Source of the DNA: G965232465 sp965276005
Lineage (GTDB): Bacteria; Pseudomonadota; Alphaproteobacteria; JAQWUY01
Direction of reading: 5' to 3'
NCBI GenBank assembly: GCA_965276005.1
Contig: OZ254962.1
Coordinates: 124,001-188,000, forward strand
DNA length: 64,000 nucleotides
A program made the translations under genes and the position numbers. The notes beneath the pieces are model-generated. The model did no database searches. It was not told where the DNA came from and worked only from the letters and a program-made list of their open reading frames with translations. This document shows, piece after piece, positions 9,442 through 18,404 of the stretch (positions are counted from its first letter, which is position 1; the number at the start of each line of letters is the position of its first letter).

Positions 9442-9912
9442 ATGACACCGATTGTATATGTGGCGTATGATGGCGGTATTGGCGATGATGCCGCCCTTTG
9501 TGCAGACACTGTACCAGCCGTTATCGGCGGCAATGTAGACACGGTGGCAGCCATCGCCCCTAAGTTGCAACCTCGAGGCATTGCGGTGCTGGGGCTGGAT
9601 GATGTGGCTGTGTGTACCGCCCACGCTTTAGATGGGGTCTATTACACCGATATATCGGCAAAAGATTTTAACACCGTACGCAAAAAACACCCCCATATAC
9701 AACTGGGGGTATTTTGTGGCAACAGCCGTCACAGGGCAATGGTCATGGGTGAAACCGGGGCGGATTTTGTCGTCTTTAACGATGCCCTGTGCGTCTGTTG
9801 GTGGGCAACCCTGATGGAAGTCGCTGTGGTACAGGATATACGCACGGATAATACACCCATCGCCGAAGGTGCGGATTTTGTGTTGCGGCAATATAAACAA
9901 AATAACCCATAA
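9442..9912 (+). CDS. ThiE/TenI-like TIM-barrel protein, short and atypical
   Basis: This 156-residue protein resembles the alphaproteobacterial branch of thiamine-phosphate synthase-like proteins. CGNSRHRAMVMGETGADFVVFN matches the GxSxH and GADYVxxG region, and GADFVL matches the last phosphate-binding strand. True ThiE is about 200-215 residues. Here the loop after FVVFN lacks the usual Gly-Pro-x-Phe-x-Thr-x-Thr-Lys, so catalysis is doubtful. The ATG at 9442 is preferred to a TTG at 9430 that lies inside hflC. It may be a regulator or a decayed enzyme. The role in thiamine synthesis is unproven. Confidence 0.6.
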   Translation: MTPIVYVAYDGGIGDDAALCADTVPAVIGGNVDTVAAIAPKLQPRGIAVLGLDDVAVCTAHALDGVYYTDISAKDFNTVRKKHPHIQLGVFCGNSRHRAMVMGETGADFVVFNDALCVCWWATLMEVAVVQDIRTDNTPIAEGADFVLRQYKQNNP

Positions 9913-9930
9913 TATTTAAGGAGTTTTGTA

Positions 9931-11385
9931 ATGACTGGCAATACAGATACAACAAAAAGCCCAATCGCTAAATTAGGTACTGTTTTGGGACCATTGATAT
10001 TTGCCCTGTTGTATACGATCCCCCCATTTGAAGAGTTGAATGCTCAGGATATGATTGTACTTGGCGTCTTGTTGTGGATGGTTATATGGTGGGTTACGGG
10101 GGCGATTCCCATTTATGTAACTGCTTTGTTGCCCCTTGTGCTTATGCCCGTGTTTGTGGGTGTAGACATTAAAGTATTAGCGGGGGGATATGCCCATCCG
10201 ATTGTGTTTTTATTATTGGGGGGGAGTTTGTTTGCCATTGCCTTAGAACGGGTCAACCTAAACAAAAAAATCGCCCTGTGGCTTATGGATAAATTGGGGT
10301 ATTCCCAATCCCGTATTATTTTTAGTGTCTGTTTGGTGGCGTGGTTTTTTTCTATGTGGATGTCGAATTCGGCAACAACTATGATGATGTTGCCTGTTGC
10401 CATGACGATTATTGGCTATATGGTGCAAGGGGCATCGTTTCAGCCACAATTTGCCCGCTGTATTATTTTGATGCTGGCGTATGCGGCAACGATTGGCGGC
10501 ATGGCAACCTTAATCGGCACGCCGCCCAATTTGGTACTTGCCAGCCAAGCCGAAATATTAGGCGGCATCACCATCGATTTTATACAGTGGATGATACTTG
10601 CCACACCTTTAGCGTTTTTGGCGTTTTTAATGATGTATTTTATTATGACCAAGTATGTATATAAACTGGAAACAGATATTGACAAACACCTACAACAAAA
10701 ATTACAGCACGATTACGCAAAAGTCGGCACCTTGACGGCGGCACAATGGCGGCTGATGGGTATATTTGGTACGGTTGTGTTTTTCTGGATATTTAAAAAA
10801 TCGGAACTGTTGTGGGCGGTGTTACCGATTGTAAAAAACTTTAACGATACTTCGATTATTATGGTTGGGGTGTTTATGCTGTTTTTGGTCAAAGGCGATA
10901 ATAGTGCCCCATTTATCAATTGGTACCAAGATGCACACCGTTTGCCGCTTGGGGTGATGTTGCTCATTGGCGGCGGTATTGCCCTTGCCATAGTGTTGAG
11001 AGATACCCATTTGGTCGCATGGGTCGTATCGTATATGCAGGCTATCGGCACCATACCTTTGGTGATATTGTGCATTGTTATTGCCTTATTTACCACTTTT
11101 TTAACCGAAGTCAATTCCAACACCGCCACCTCTATTGTGCTGATACCCGTGTTTTGGGGGCTTGCGGAAAAAATGGCTATCGATCCGATGATACTGGGCA
11201 GTGTGGTTGCCCTCAGTGCCTCGACCGCCTTTATGCTCCCAACCGCAACGGTGCCGAATGCTATCGTTATGCAATCGGAGTATTTAGAAGTAAAACACAT
11301 GATGCAATCGGGCATATTGCTAAATATCACCATACCAGTATTTTTGGCAATTGCCGTGTATTATCTGTTGCCATTGGTGTTTTAA
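9931..11385 (+). CDS. SLC13/DASS-family sodium:anion symporter
   Basis: This is an inner-membrane carrier of 484 residues with about a dozen hydrophobic segments. The two Ser-Asn-Thr-type substrate loops of the divalent anion:sodium symporter family are visible: MSNSATTMMMLPVA in the first half and VNSNTATSIVLIPV in the second. The likely substrate is a C4-dicarboxylate such as succinate, or sulfate/phosphate; the sequence alone does not decide. A ribosome site AAGGAG precedes the start. It is followed 49 bases later by efp, probably unrelated in function. Confidence 0.88.
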   Translation: MTGNTDTTKSPIAKLGTVLGPLIFALLYTIPPFEELNAQDMIVLGVLLWMVIWWVTGAIPIYVTALLPLVLMPVFVGVDIKVLAGGYAHPIVFLLLGGSLFAIALERVNLNKKIALWLMDKLGYSQSRIIFSVCLVAWFFSMWMSNSATTMMMLPVAMTIIGYMVQGASFQPQFARCIILMLAYAATIGGMATLIGTPPNLVLASQAEILGGITIDFIQWMILATPLAFLAFLMMYFIMTKYVYKLETDIDKHLQQKLQHDYAKVGTLTAAQWRLMGIFGTVVFFWIFKKSELLWAVLPIVKNFNDTSIIMVGVFMLFLVKGDNSAPFINWYQDAHRLPLGVMLLIGGGIALAIVLRDTHLVAWVVSYMQAIGTIPLVILCIVIALFTTFLTEVNSNTATSIVLIPVFWGLAEKMAIDPMILGSVVALSASTAFMLPTATVPNAIVMQSEYLEVKHMMQSGILLNITIPVFLAIAVYYLLPLVF

Positions 11386-11434
11386 TCGGGTATATGTGTT
11401 TTAAGAAACCCCTAAATGAAGGAAAGTAGAACCG

Positions 11435-12004
11435 ATGAAAATAAATGGTAATGAAATTACAGTAGGCACTTTGATTGAATATAACAACGGGTTATATCGA
11501 GCGGTAAAAACCCAGCATGTCAAACCCGGCAAAGGCGGGGCGTTTGCCCAAGTGGAATTAAAAGAAATCCGCACGGGTCAAAAGCTAAACGAACGGTTTC
11601 GCTCTGATCAAAAAGTCGAACAAGTCCGCTTGGAACAAGTCGCATATGCGTTTTTGTATGCGGATGGGGATACTTATACTTTTATGCACAATGAAACTTT
11701 TGATCAAATCACCCTGCCGGCGGAGCTGGTGGGCGAACAAAAAATCGCTTATTTACAGGACGGTATGCCCGTAGAAATAGAATTTTATCAAGACCAAATT
11801 ATCGCTGTGTCGATACCAGAAAAAGTGGTGATGACTATCACCGAAGCCGATGCGGTGGTCAAAGGTCAAACCGCATCGTCGTCGTATAAGCCGGCGAAAC
11901 TGGATAACGGGCAGGCGATTTTGGTGCCCCCCCACATCGAAGCAGGCACTAAAGTTGTGGTTAATACCACCAGCGGCGAATACTTGGAACGGGCAAAAGA
12001 TTAA
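11435..12004 (+). CDS. efp: Translation elongation factor P
   Basis: EF-P binds between the P and E sites and relieves ribosome stalling at polyproline. It has 189 residues in the normal three-barrel layout. The modifiable tip lysine is Lys33 in HVKPGKGGAF, and the C-terminal S-x-x-P pattern is replaced by SSSYKPAKLDNG followed by VPPHIEAGTKV. The lysine tip suggests EpmA-type beta-lysylation, but epmA and epmB are not in the window. The ribosome site is AAGGAAAG. Confidence 0.96.
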   Translation: MKINGNEITVGTLIEYNNGLYRAVKTQHVKPGKGGAFAQVELKEIRTGQKLNERFRSDQKVEQVRLEQVAYAFLYADGDTYTFMHNETFDQITLPAELVGEQKIAYLQDGMPVEIEFYQDQIIAVSIPEKVVMTITEADAVVKGQTASSSYKPAKLDNGQAILVPPHIEAGTKVVVNTTSGEYLERAKD

Positions 12005-12027
12005 AACACCATATAAAAGGATATATC

Positions 12028-12831
12028 ATGGTACATGCGACTTTAGAGATTATGATTCGCACCGCCCGCAAAGCCGGACGGTCGTTGATTCGGGATTATG
12101 GCGAACTGGAACACTTACAGATATTAAAAAAAGGCCCAGCGGACTTTGTATCCGTTGCCGACAAAAAAGCCGAAGATATTATCAAAGATGCGTTGCATTA
12201 TGCTCGTCCAGAATACGCCTTTATCGGTGAAGAAAGCGGACTAACGGGCGACCAACATGCGGAACATGTGTTTATTGTCGATCCCCTAGACGGCACCAGC
12301 AACTTTTTACACGCCATCCCCCATTTTGCCGTGTCGATTGCCTATGCGTATCAAAACGAAGTGGTCGCAGGTGTTATATACGACCCCATCAAAGACGAAC
12401 TATTTTCCGCTGAAAAGGGCGGCGGGGCGTACCTAAACAACAACCGCATACGGGCATCGGGCAGAGAGGATTTGTCCGAATGCCTAATAGCCACAGGTGC
12501 CCCGTTTAAGGGCGTAAACGAAGACAAAATCCCCGAATATACAACCGCTCTAGTCAATGTCATAAAAAACACCGCCGGCATCCGCAGACTGGGGGCAATG
12601 GCACTAGATTTAGCATATGTAGCAGCAGGCAGACAAGACGCTTTCTTCGAATACGGCGGCAACACATGGGACATAGCCGCCGGACTAATAATAGCCACAG
12701 AAGCCGGGGCATTGGTCGTAAACGAAACCAACCATCCCTATACATTCCAATCACAAGGCAAACAAAACCAATGGATTCTCGCCAGCAACAACACCATAAA
12801 ACAAGATATGTACCGCCTGTTGTTTGGGTAA
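12028..12831 (+). CDS. suhB: Inositol monophosphatase family protein (SuhB-like)
   Basis: This magnesium-dependent phosphatase has 267 residues. The metal-binding motifs are GEES (67-70), DPLDGTSNF with Asp85 and Asp88, and WDIAAG near residue 212, all intact. Bacterial SuhB hydrolyses inositol phosphates and in E. coli also helps rRNA antitermination; which role applies here is not known. It lies 23 bases after efp and 17 bases before the Sel1 gene. Confidence 0.92.
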   Translation: MVHATLEIMIRTARKAGRSLIRDYGELEHLQILKKGPADFVSVADKKAEDIIKDALHYARPEYAFIGEESGLTGDQHAEHVFIVDPLDGTSNFLHAIPHFAVSIAYAYQNEVVAGVIYDPIKDELFSAEKGGGAYLNNNRIRASGREDLSECLIATGAPFKGVNEDKIPEYTTALVNVIKNTAGIRRLGAMALDLAYVAAGRQDAFFEYGGNTWDIAAGLIIATEAGALVVNETNHPYTFQSQGKQNQWILASNNTIKQDMYRLLFG

Positions 12832-12848
12832 AATAAAGGAGTATAACA

Positions 12849-14606
12849 ATGACAGAAAAATCCAAAATGCCTAGTCAAGAACAAATAACCAAATGGCGTG
12901 CACTTGCCGAAAGGGGTGATGCGGTAGCTCAGTTAAATGTCGGTCTTATGTACCTCAAAGGTCAAGGCGTTGAACAGAGTGACGAGAAGGCGTTTGAATG
13001 GTTTAAGAAGTCTGCGAATGGTCGCAATGAACAAGCTCAATTTAATGTCGGTCTTATGTACCACAAAGGTCAAGGCGTTGAACAGAGTTACGAGAAGGCG
13101 TTTGAATGGTATAAGAAGTCTGCGGATAATGGCAATGCACAAGCTCAGTTGAATGTGGGTGTTATGTACCGCAAAGGTGAAGGTGTTGAACAGAGTGACG
13201 AGAAGGCGTTTGAATGGTTTAAGAAGTCTGCGGATAATGGCAATGCGGACGCTCAATTTAATGTGGGTGTTATGTACCGCAAAGGTGAAGTTGTTGAACA
13301 GAGTGACGAGGAGGCGTTTGAATGGTTTAAGAAGTCTGCGGATAATGGCAATGCGGACGCTCAATTTAATGTGGGTGTTATGTACCGCAAAGGTGAAGTT
13401 GTTGAACAGAGTGACGAGGAGGCGTTTGAATGGTTTAAGAAGTCTGCGGATAATGGCAATGCGGACGCTCAATTTAATGTGGGTCTTATGTACGCCAAAG
13501 GTCAAGGCGTTAAACAGAGTGACGAGGAGGCGTTTGAATGGTTTAAGAAGTGTGCGGAACAAGGGAATGCGACAGCTCAGTTTATAATGGGTCTTATGTA
13601 TAACGAGGGTCGAGGTACTGGTCAGAATTATGAAAAAGCCATTGCCTATTATCGTCAATCTTTTAATGGTGGCTTGAATGTACAACAATTCGAATTAAAC
13701 TTATCCCCGTTAGCCGAAATTACTAAAAAAACACATGATATTTTAAAAGACTTGGAAATAACTAGAAAGGATGTGGACATACAAACGGTAACACATTTTA
13801 CTTCGTTTAATGTGTATGAAGAAATATTTAATAATGAAAATGGGATACAACCGTTGCACATGTCTAATGTCGATGGGTGTAATGATCCTGATGAGGGTAA
13901 GGTGTTATTTGAACAATTGAGAGCAGGGGAAAATACGCCTCATATTGATTCGTATCCTTTAATCACTTCATTTTGTCGAGATACACCAGAAAACTTGCCC
14001 ATGTGGCATATGTATGCGGACGATGCTAAAGGGGTGGCATTAGTGCTTGATACATATTGTTTACTCCCTGAAGAGCAATTAGATATTAAAAATAGCCTAG
14101 TTATTTTAGACAGTAATAAAGAAGGACAGCATGCTACGCAAACACGGTTATTTAGGGTGTTTTACATTAAAAGAGAAGGGCTGAAAAGAAAACCAAAAAA
14201 TATAAGTGAAAATTTAAATTCAGAGACAAGTAAAGACCTAAAAATTTTAAAAAAGTTATATGATTTGAAAGTAGAAATTAATAAGATAAAAAGCAAACAT
14301 AGCAATTTAAAGAAATATGTGTATAAAATCCTTATTGAACTTGCCCATGTAATTAAGTATGACGATTACAAGTATGAACAAGAAATTCGTTTGGTACGGT
14401 TTGCTTTTAAAAGCGATATTAAAAAAACCGATAACCCCCTAAAATCTTGCAAGTACAGCCAACGGGTGTATATGGATGCCCCGCAAATTGCCTACAAAAA
14501 AATTGTTACCGCCCCAAAGATGGAAGAAAGACAGTATCGATATGTAAAATACTTGGCGGATAGGCATGACATTATCACGGAGCCCAGTAAAATCCGCTAT
14601 CGGTAA
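12849..14606 (+). CDS. Sel1-repeat protein fused to a DUF2971 domain
   Basis: This 585-residue protein has no signal peptide, so it should be cytoplasmic. Residues 24-275 are seven Sel1-type repeats of exactly 36 residues (core AQxNVGxMYxKGxGVEQSDEKAFEWF). Sel1 repeats are superhelical protein-binding scaffolds. The C-terminal half has the pattern of DUF2971: a THFTSFN strand, NVDGCNDPDEGK, ITSFCRDTPENLPMWHMYADDAKGVALVLD, and a late EIRLVRF strand. DUF2971 has no settled function. The C-terminal half is much richer in A+T than the repeats, so the protein may be a recent join. It follows suhB by 17 bases. Confidence 0.82.
   Translation: MTEKSKMPSQEQITKWRALAERGDAVAQLNVGLMYLKGQGVEQSDEKAFEWFKKSANGRNEQAQFNVGLMYHKGQGVEQSYEKAFEWYKKSADNGNAQAQLNVGVMYRKGEGVEQSDEKAFEWFKKSADNGNADAQFNVGVMYRKGEVVEQSDEEAFEWFKKSADNGNADAQFNVGVMYRKGEVVEQSDEEAFEWFKKSADNGNADAQFNVGLMYAKGQGVKQSDEEAFEWFKKCAEQGNATAQFIMGLMYNEGRGTGQNYEKAIAYYRQSFNGGLNVQQFELNLSPLAEITKKTHDILKDLEITRKDVDIQTVTHFTSFNVYEEIFNNENGIQPLHMSNVDGCNDPDEGKVLFEQLRAGENTPHIDSYPLITSFCRDTPENLPMWHMYADDAKGVALVLDTYCLLPEEQLDIKNSLVILDSNKEGQHATQTRLFRVFYIKREGLKRKPKNISENLNSETSKDLKILKKLYDLKVEINKIKSKHSNLKKYVYKILIELAHVIKYDDYKYEQEIRLVRFAFKSDIKKTDNPLKSCKYSQRVYMDAPQIAYKKIVTAPKMEERQYRYVKYLADRHDIITEPSKIRYR
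12918..13674 (+). repeat. 108-bp coding tandem repeats of the Sel1 domain
   Basis: Seven units of 108 bases encode the Sel1 repeats. Units 4 and 5 (about 13257-13472) are identical at base level over a full unit, and unit 3 differs from them at only a few positions. Near-identity of DNA shows recent unequal crossing-over or slippage, so repeat number is probably variable between strains. Confidence 0.9.
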
Positions 14607-14641
14607 TCGGCTGTGATGTGATGTTGGCGGTAATAAACATA

Positions 14642-14670
14642 TTGACATGTTCGCTAACATTCGGTAATAC
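14642..14670 (+). promoter_or_regulatory. Candidate promoter of ilvE
   Basis: TTGACA (14642-14647), 17 bases, then TAATAC (14665-14670) lie 38 bases before the ilvE start codon. A perfect -35 with standard spacing makes this convincing. Confidence 0.65.
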
Positions 14671-14708
14671 TTGTGCCAGTTGTAACAAACATATCGGAGG
14701 CATTAAAA

Positions 14709-15584
14709 ATGGCGATTAGTGACCGGGACGGAAAAATTTGGGTAAATGGGCAATTGGTCGAGTGGCGTGAAGCGAAAGTGCATGCCTTAACGCATGGCTT
14801 GCATTATGCGTCTTCGGTGTTTGAGGGCGAACGGGCGTATAACGGTGTTATTTTTGAATCCCGTGCCCATTCCCAACGCTTGCGGGACAGTGCCAGTGCC
14901 TTAGGGTTTGAAATTCCCTATTCTGTCGACGCTCTCGAACAGGCAAAATACGCTGTTATAAAAGCCAATACTTTAACCGATTGTTATCTGCGACCATTTG
15001 CGTTTTTAGGATCTGATGCGTTGGGGCTGGCGGGGGTTGGCAACAGCGTAAACACGGTTATTGCAGCGTGGGAATGGGGGGCGTATTTTGGTGAAGACAA
15101 AATGACGGGCTTACGGTTAAACATCGCTGATTACCGCCGTCCATCGCCGGCAACCGCCCCATATAAAGCCAAAGCGGCGGGGCTGTATATGATATGCACC
15201 ATTTCCAAAGACCGTGCCACCCAAGCGGGATATGACGATGCATTAATGCTCGATTATCGAGGGTATATTTCTGAGGCAACGGCGGCGAATATTTTGTTTT
15301 ATATGAATGACGGCAAAATCCATACCCCTATCCCGGATTGTTTTTTAGATGGTATCACCCGTCAAACCGCTATCGAGATTGCCGATGAATTGGGCTTTGA
15401 AGTGGTCGAACGCCATATGCAGCTGTCCGATTTAGAAAATGTTGTCGAGTGTTTTGTAACCGGCACAGCCGCAGAAATCATGCCCGTACGGGAAATCGGC
15501 GACTACACTTTTGATCTGAGACAAAACAACCAAGTATGTACCGCTTTTATCGATGCGTACGACAACAGAGTAGGTAAAGTATAA
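14709..15584 (+). CDS. ilvE: Branched-chain amino-acid aminotransferase
   Basis: This fold-type IV PLP enzyme exchanges amino groups between glutamate and the branched-chain 2-oxo acids. It has 291 residues. The opening WVNGQLVEWREAKVHALTHGLHYASSVFEGERAY is classic IlvE. The PLP lysine lies in KAKAAGLYMI, and LDGITRQTAIEIA and CFVTGTAAEIMPV follow as expected. The ATG at 14709 follows TCGGAGGCATTAAAA and replaces a longer reading from a TTG. It overlaps the next small gene by one base. Confidence 0.95.
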   Translation: MAISDRDGKIWVNGQLVEWREAKVHALTHGLHYASSVFEGERAYNGVIFESRAHSQRLRDSASALGFEIPYSVDALEQAKYAVIKANTLTDCYLRPFAFLGSDALGLAGVGNSVNTVIAAWEWGAYFGEDKMTGLRLNIADYRRPSPATAPYKAKAAGLYMICTISKDRATQAGYDDALMLDYRGYISEATAANILFYMNDGKIHTPIPDCFLDGITRQTAIEIADELGFEVVERHMQLSDLENVVECFVTGTAAEIMPVREIGDYTFDLRQNNQVCTAFIDAYDNRVGKV

Positions 15585-15760
15585 TGATTGCGAAACTTAT
15601 TATTTTTGGCGTTGTTGCCTGTATTGTCATATGGGCAATAAAATTGTTAAACAAAGCCGGAAAACCCCCAAAAGACGGCGATGGCGACGGGGGTGGCGAC
15701 AAACAAACCGTAAATCTGCGACAAGACGATGATGGCACTTATCGTCCGGATGACGACTAA
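15584..15760 (+). CDS. Small membrane-anchored protein with acidic tail
   Basis: This 58-residue peptide starts with the A of the ilvE stop codon (TAATG overlap), which argues for translational coupling. Residues 3-22 (AKLIIFGVVACIVIWAIKLL) form one membrane helix. The rest is soluble and highly charged: KPPKDGDGDGGGDKQ, then a conserved-looking end with QDDDGTYRPDDD. No function is recognised. The tail should face the cytoplasm or periplasm depending on insertion; the Lys after the helix favours a cytoplasmic tail. Confidence 0.65.
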   Translation: MIAKLIIFGVVACIVIWAIKLLNKAGKPPKDGDGDGGGDKQTVNLRQDDDGTYRPDDD

Positions 15761-15800
15761 ACTACACTATGTTTTAATGCACATACAAAAGGGAATATTT

Positions 15801-17054
15801 ATGCAATCACAGTTTTTACAAACGCTTTCAGAACGGGGATTTATCCACCAATGTACGGATATGGACGCATTGGACGCCCAGCTGCAATCGGCTGTGGTGC
15901 CTGCATATATCGGTTTCGATGCCACCGCCGACAGCCTGCATGTGGGGAATTTGTTGGGTATTATGATGTTGAGACACTTGCAAAACAGCGGGCATAAACC
16001 GGTTGTACTCATGGGTGGGGGCACCAGCCGGGTGGGCGACCCATCGGGCAAGGACACCGCCCGCCAGATATTAACCGCTGACGACATCGACCGCAACATG
16101 CAGGGCATTAAAAAGATTTTTGCCCAGTTTTTAACCTTTGGCGATGGTGCCACCGATGCGGTGATGGTCAATAATGACGATTGGCTAAAAGACATCAACT
16201 ATATTGCTTTTTTGCGAGATTACGGACGGCATTTTTCCGTAAACCGCATGCTGTCATTTGATTCGGTAAAGTTGCGATTGGATCGGGAGCAACCGCTCAG
16301 CTTCTTGGAATTTAACTATATGTTATTACAAGCTTATGACTTTATGGAATTAAACCGTACCAGCGGTGTGTGTTTACAGATGGGTGGATCAGACCAATGG
16401 GGCAATATCGTAAATGGTGTCGAACTCACCCGCCGGGTGAGCGGTGTACAAGTATTTGGCTTAACGGTGCCGTTATTGACCACCGCATCTGGTGCCAAGA
16501 TGGGCAAAACCGCCGCAGGGGCGGTGTGGTTAAACACGGAAAAATTATCAGATTACGACTATTGGCAATTTTGGCGCAACACAGAAGATGCGGATGTGGG
16601 CAAGTTTTTACGGTTGTTTACGGAACTGTCCATCAGCGACATTACAGCACTGGAAAACCTGCAAGGGGCGGACATTAACCACGCAAAAAACGCCCTTGCC
16701 AACGCCTGTACCGCCATGTGTCGAGGGGCGGCGGCAGCCACAAAAGCCGAACAAACCGCTATGCAAACCTTTACGCAAGGGGGCATTGGCGACGATTTAC
16801 CCACTGTACAAAAATCCGCATCGGAAATGCGGGCGGGCATTGGGGTGTTGCATATACTCACCGAATTCGGCTTTACACAATCAAATGGAGACGCCCGCCG
16901 CCAAATACAAGGCGGAGCGGTCAAAATAAACGATGTTAAAATAGCTGCTGTCGGCTACCACATCACCACAACCGATGTGGTAAATGGGGTGGTAAAAGTG
17001 GCATTAGGCAAGAAAAAAATCGGGTTAATTAAAATACGGGATTTACATACTTGA
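15801..17054 (+). CDS. tyrS: Tyrosyl-tRNA synthetase
   Basis: This class I enzyme charges tRNA-Tyr. It has 417 residues. The HIGH motif is HVGN (47-50), the KMSKS equivalent is KMGKT near residue 234, and a C-terminal S4-type RNA-binding domain contains ARRQIQGGAVKINDVKI. The ATG at 15801 follows AAAAGGGAATATTT and gives the normal start MQSQFLQTLSERGF; upstream in-frame starts fall inside the preceding small gene. Confidence 0.96.
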   Translation: MQSQFLQTLSERGFIHQCTDMDALDAQLQSAVVPAYIGFDATADSLHVGNLLGIMMLRHLQNSGHKPVVLMGGGTSRVGDPSGKDTARQILTADDIDRNMQGIKKIFAQFLTFGDGATDAVMVNNDDWLKDINYIAFLRDYGRHFSVNRMLSFDSVKLRLDREQPLSFLEFNYMLLQAYDFMELNRTSGVCLQMGGSDQWGNIVNGVELTRRVSGVQVFGLTVPLLTTASGAKMGKTAAGAVWLNTEKLSDYDYWQFWRNTEDADVGKFLRLFTELSISDITALENLQGADINHAKNALANACTAMCRGAAAATKAEQTAMQTFTQGGIGDDLPTVQKSASEMRAGIGVLHILTEFGFTQSNGDARRQIQGGAVKINDVKIAAVGYHITTTDVVNGVVKVALGKKKIGLIKIRDLHT

Positions 17055-17120
17055 CTGTACACTATCTCACCTCTCATCCACAATATCTCGCATAATTTCG
17101 GCACTGTCAAAATTCAGCAC

Positions 17121-18392
17121 TCAATCACCAAATAGCAATTTATTTTTCAATAAATCCTCTCGCCTCTTTATTTTCATGCGTAGGTATTCCATAGGTTTAT
17201 TACCTTTTATTTTATTACAATTTCCACATAATAACTGATAATTCTCATAATAATCACCACCACCCTTTGATTTTGGTATAATATGGTCTATTTCAAAATC
17301 AATAATACGCATTTTATTATTACAAGCATTACACATTTCTTTTTGCTCTTTAAAAAGTTTTTGTTTAATATCTGTGGTAATAGGAATTTCTTTTATATCT
17401 GTTCGTACTGGGTTTTTATCAGTACTGATAAAATCAGTAAATAAGCCAGTATCGTCTGTTAATCTATCAACAAGAACTTCTGCAGCTTTGCTTTCTATAT
17501 CTATTCCTATCCATTTTCTATTTAGTCGTTGTGCTGAAACACAGGTCGTAGCACACCCACAAAAAGGGTCTAAAATAATATCTCCTTCGTTAGAACTTGC
17601 TTTGATTATTCTTTCCATTAGTTTCAAAGGTTTCTGTGTTGGGTATCCTGTACGCTCACTAACACCAGCTTGTAGGCTGTTAATATCTGTCCACCAATCT
17701 TCGGGAATTTTACCTTCGTCAAGATAGTACCTATAAACCTTACCTGTCTTTTTAACTATTTTATCCTGATATGGTCGTCCTTGAATATCAACCCCCATTT
17801 TACCACCTTTACTTTTTGTGCCTGTATCTCTGAGTATGCCCACATCTTTACCATTAAAAACAAAATCATTTGTTTTTGTATATCTGAAAATAGTGTCATG
17901 TTTACGGGCAAAATTTTTCTTGCTTTTTCCCCCATGTGAGTAACACCAAATAATCTCATTTCTAAAATTATTTCGTCCAAAAATAGAATCTAAAACTACC
18001 TTTATATAATGACTAGCTGTTGGGTCAACATGTAAATAAAAAGTACCCGTTTTCTTTAATATTCTATGCATTTCTATTATACGCTGCGTCATATATGTAA
18101 TATATGACATCATAGATTTAGAGTGTACTTGTTCAACAGTTTGTATATATCTTGTCAATAGGGGGGATTTTATTACTAGCTCTTCCAAATAACTTTCATC
18201 TACATCTTGCCAAGTCCACATATCTTTAAAACTTGCACCTGCAGATTTTGAACCAACAGGGGCGGAGTAAGTGCGTTTTGAATTAAACGGCGGATCAAGA
18301 TATATTAAATCCACAAATTCTGAATTTAATCCTTTTAGAATATACAAATTATCTCCAGTATATAGTGTATTTTGTTTTAACATAACTTTCAT
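17121..18392 (-). CDS. DNA amino-methyltransferase fused to an HNH endonuclease domain
   Basis: This 423-residue protein combines two activities. Residues 1-320 are a beta-class DNA methyltransferase: the catalytic motif DPPF (33-36) comes first and the SAM-binding motif ILDPFCGCATT near residue 270 comes last, with GYPTQKPLKLMERII before it. Residues about 350-410 are an HNH nuclease with two Cys-x-x-Cys pairs around EIDHIIPKSKGGGDYYENYQLLCGNCN. Adenine or cytosine N4 as target cannot be told. The start follows AAGGATACT. It is AT-rich relative to the gcv genes and has no separate restriction gene beside it, so the HNH part may be the nuclease. Confidence 0.85.
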   Translation of the reverse strand: MKVMLKQNTLYTGDNLYILKGLNSEFVDLIYLDPPFNSKRTYSAPVGSKSAGASFKDMWTWQDVDESYLEELVIKSPLLTRYIQTVEQVHSKSMMSYITYMTQRIIEMHRILKKTGTFYLHVDPTASHYIKVVLDSIFGRNNFRNEIIWCYSHGGKSKKNFARKHDTIFRYTKTNDFVFNGKDVGILRDTGTKSKGGKMGVDIQGRPYQDKIVKKTGKVYRYYLDEGKIPEDWWTDINSLQAGVSERTGYPTQKPLKLMERIIKASSNEGDIILDPFCGCATTCVSAQRLNRKWIGIDIESKAAEVLVDRLTDDTGLFTDFISTDKNPVRTDIKEIPITTDIKQKLFKEQKEMCNACNNKMRIIDFEIDHIIPKSKGGGDYYENYQLLCGNCNKIKGNKPMEYLRMKIKRREDLLKNKLLFGD

Positions 18393-18404
18393 AGTATCCT
18401 TACG

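Noticed and set aside
12933..13688. A 251-codon open frame on the minus strand across the Sel1 repeats.
   Set aside because: It is a by-product of the repeated DNA on the coding strand; its translation is itself a meaningless repeat and no ribosome site or promoter precedes it.
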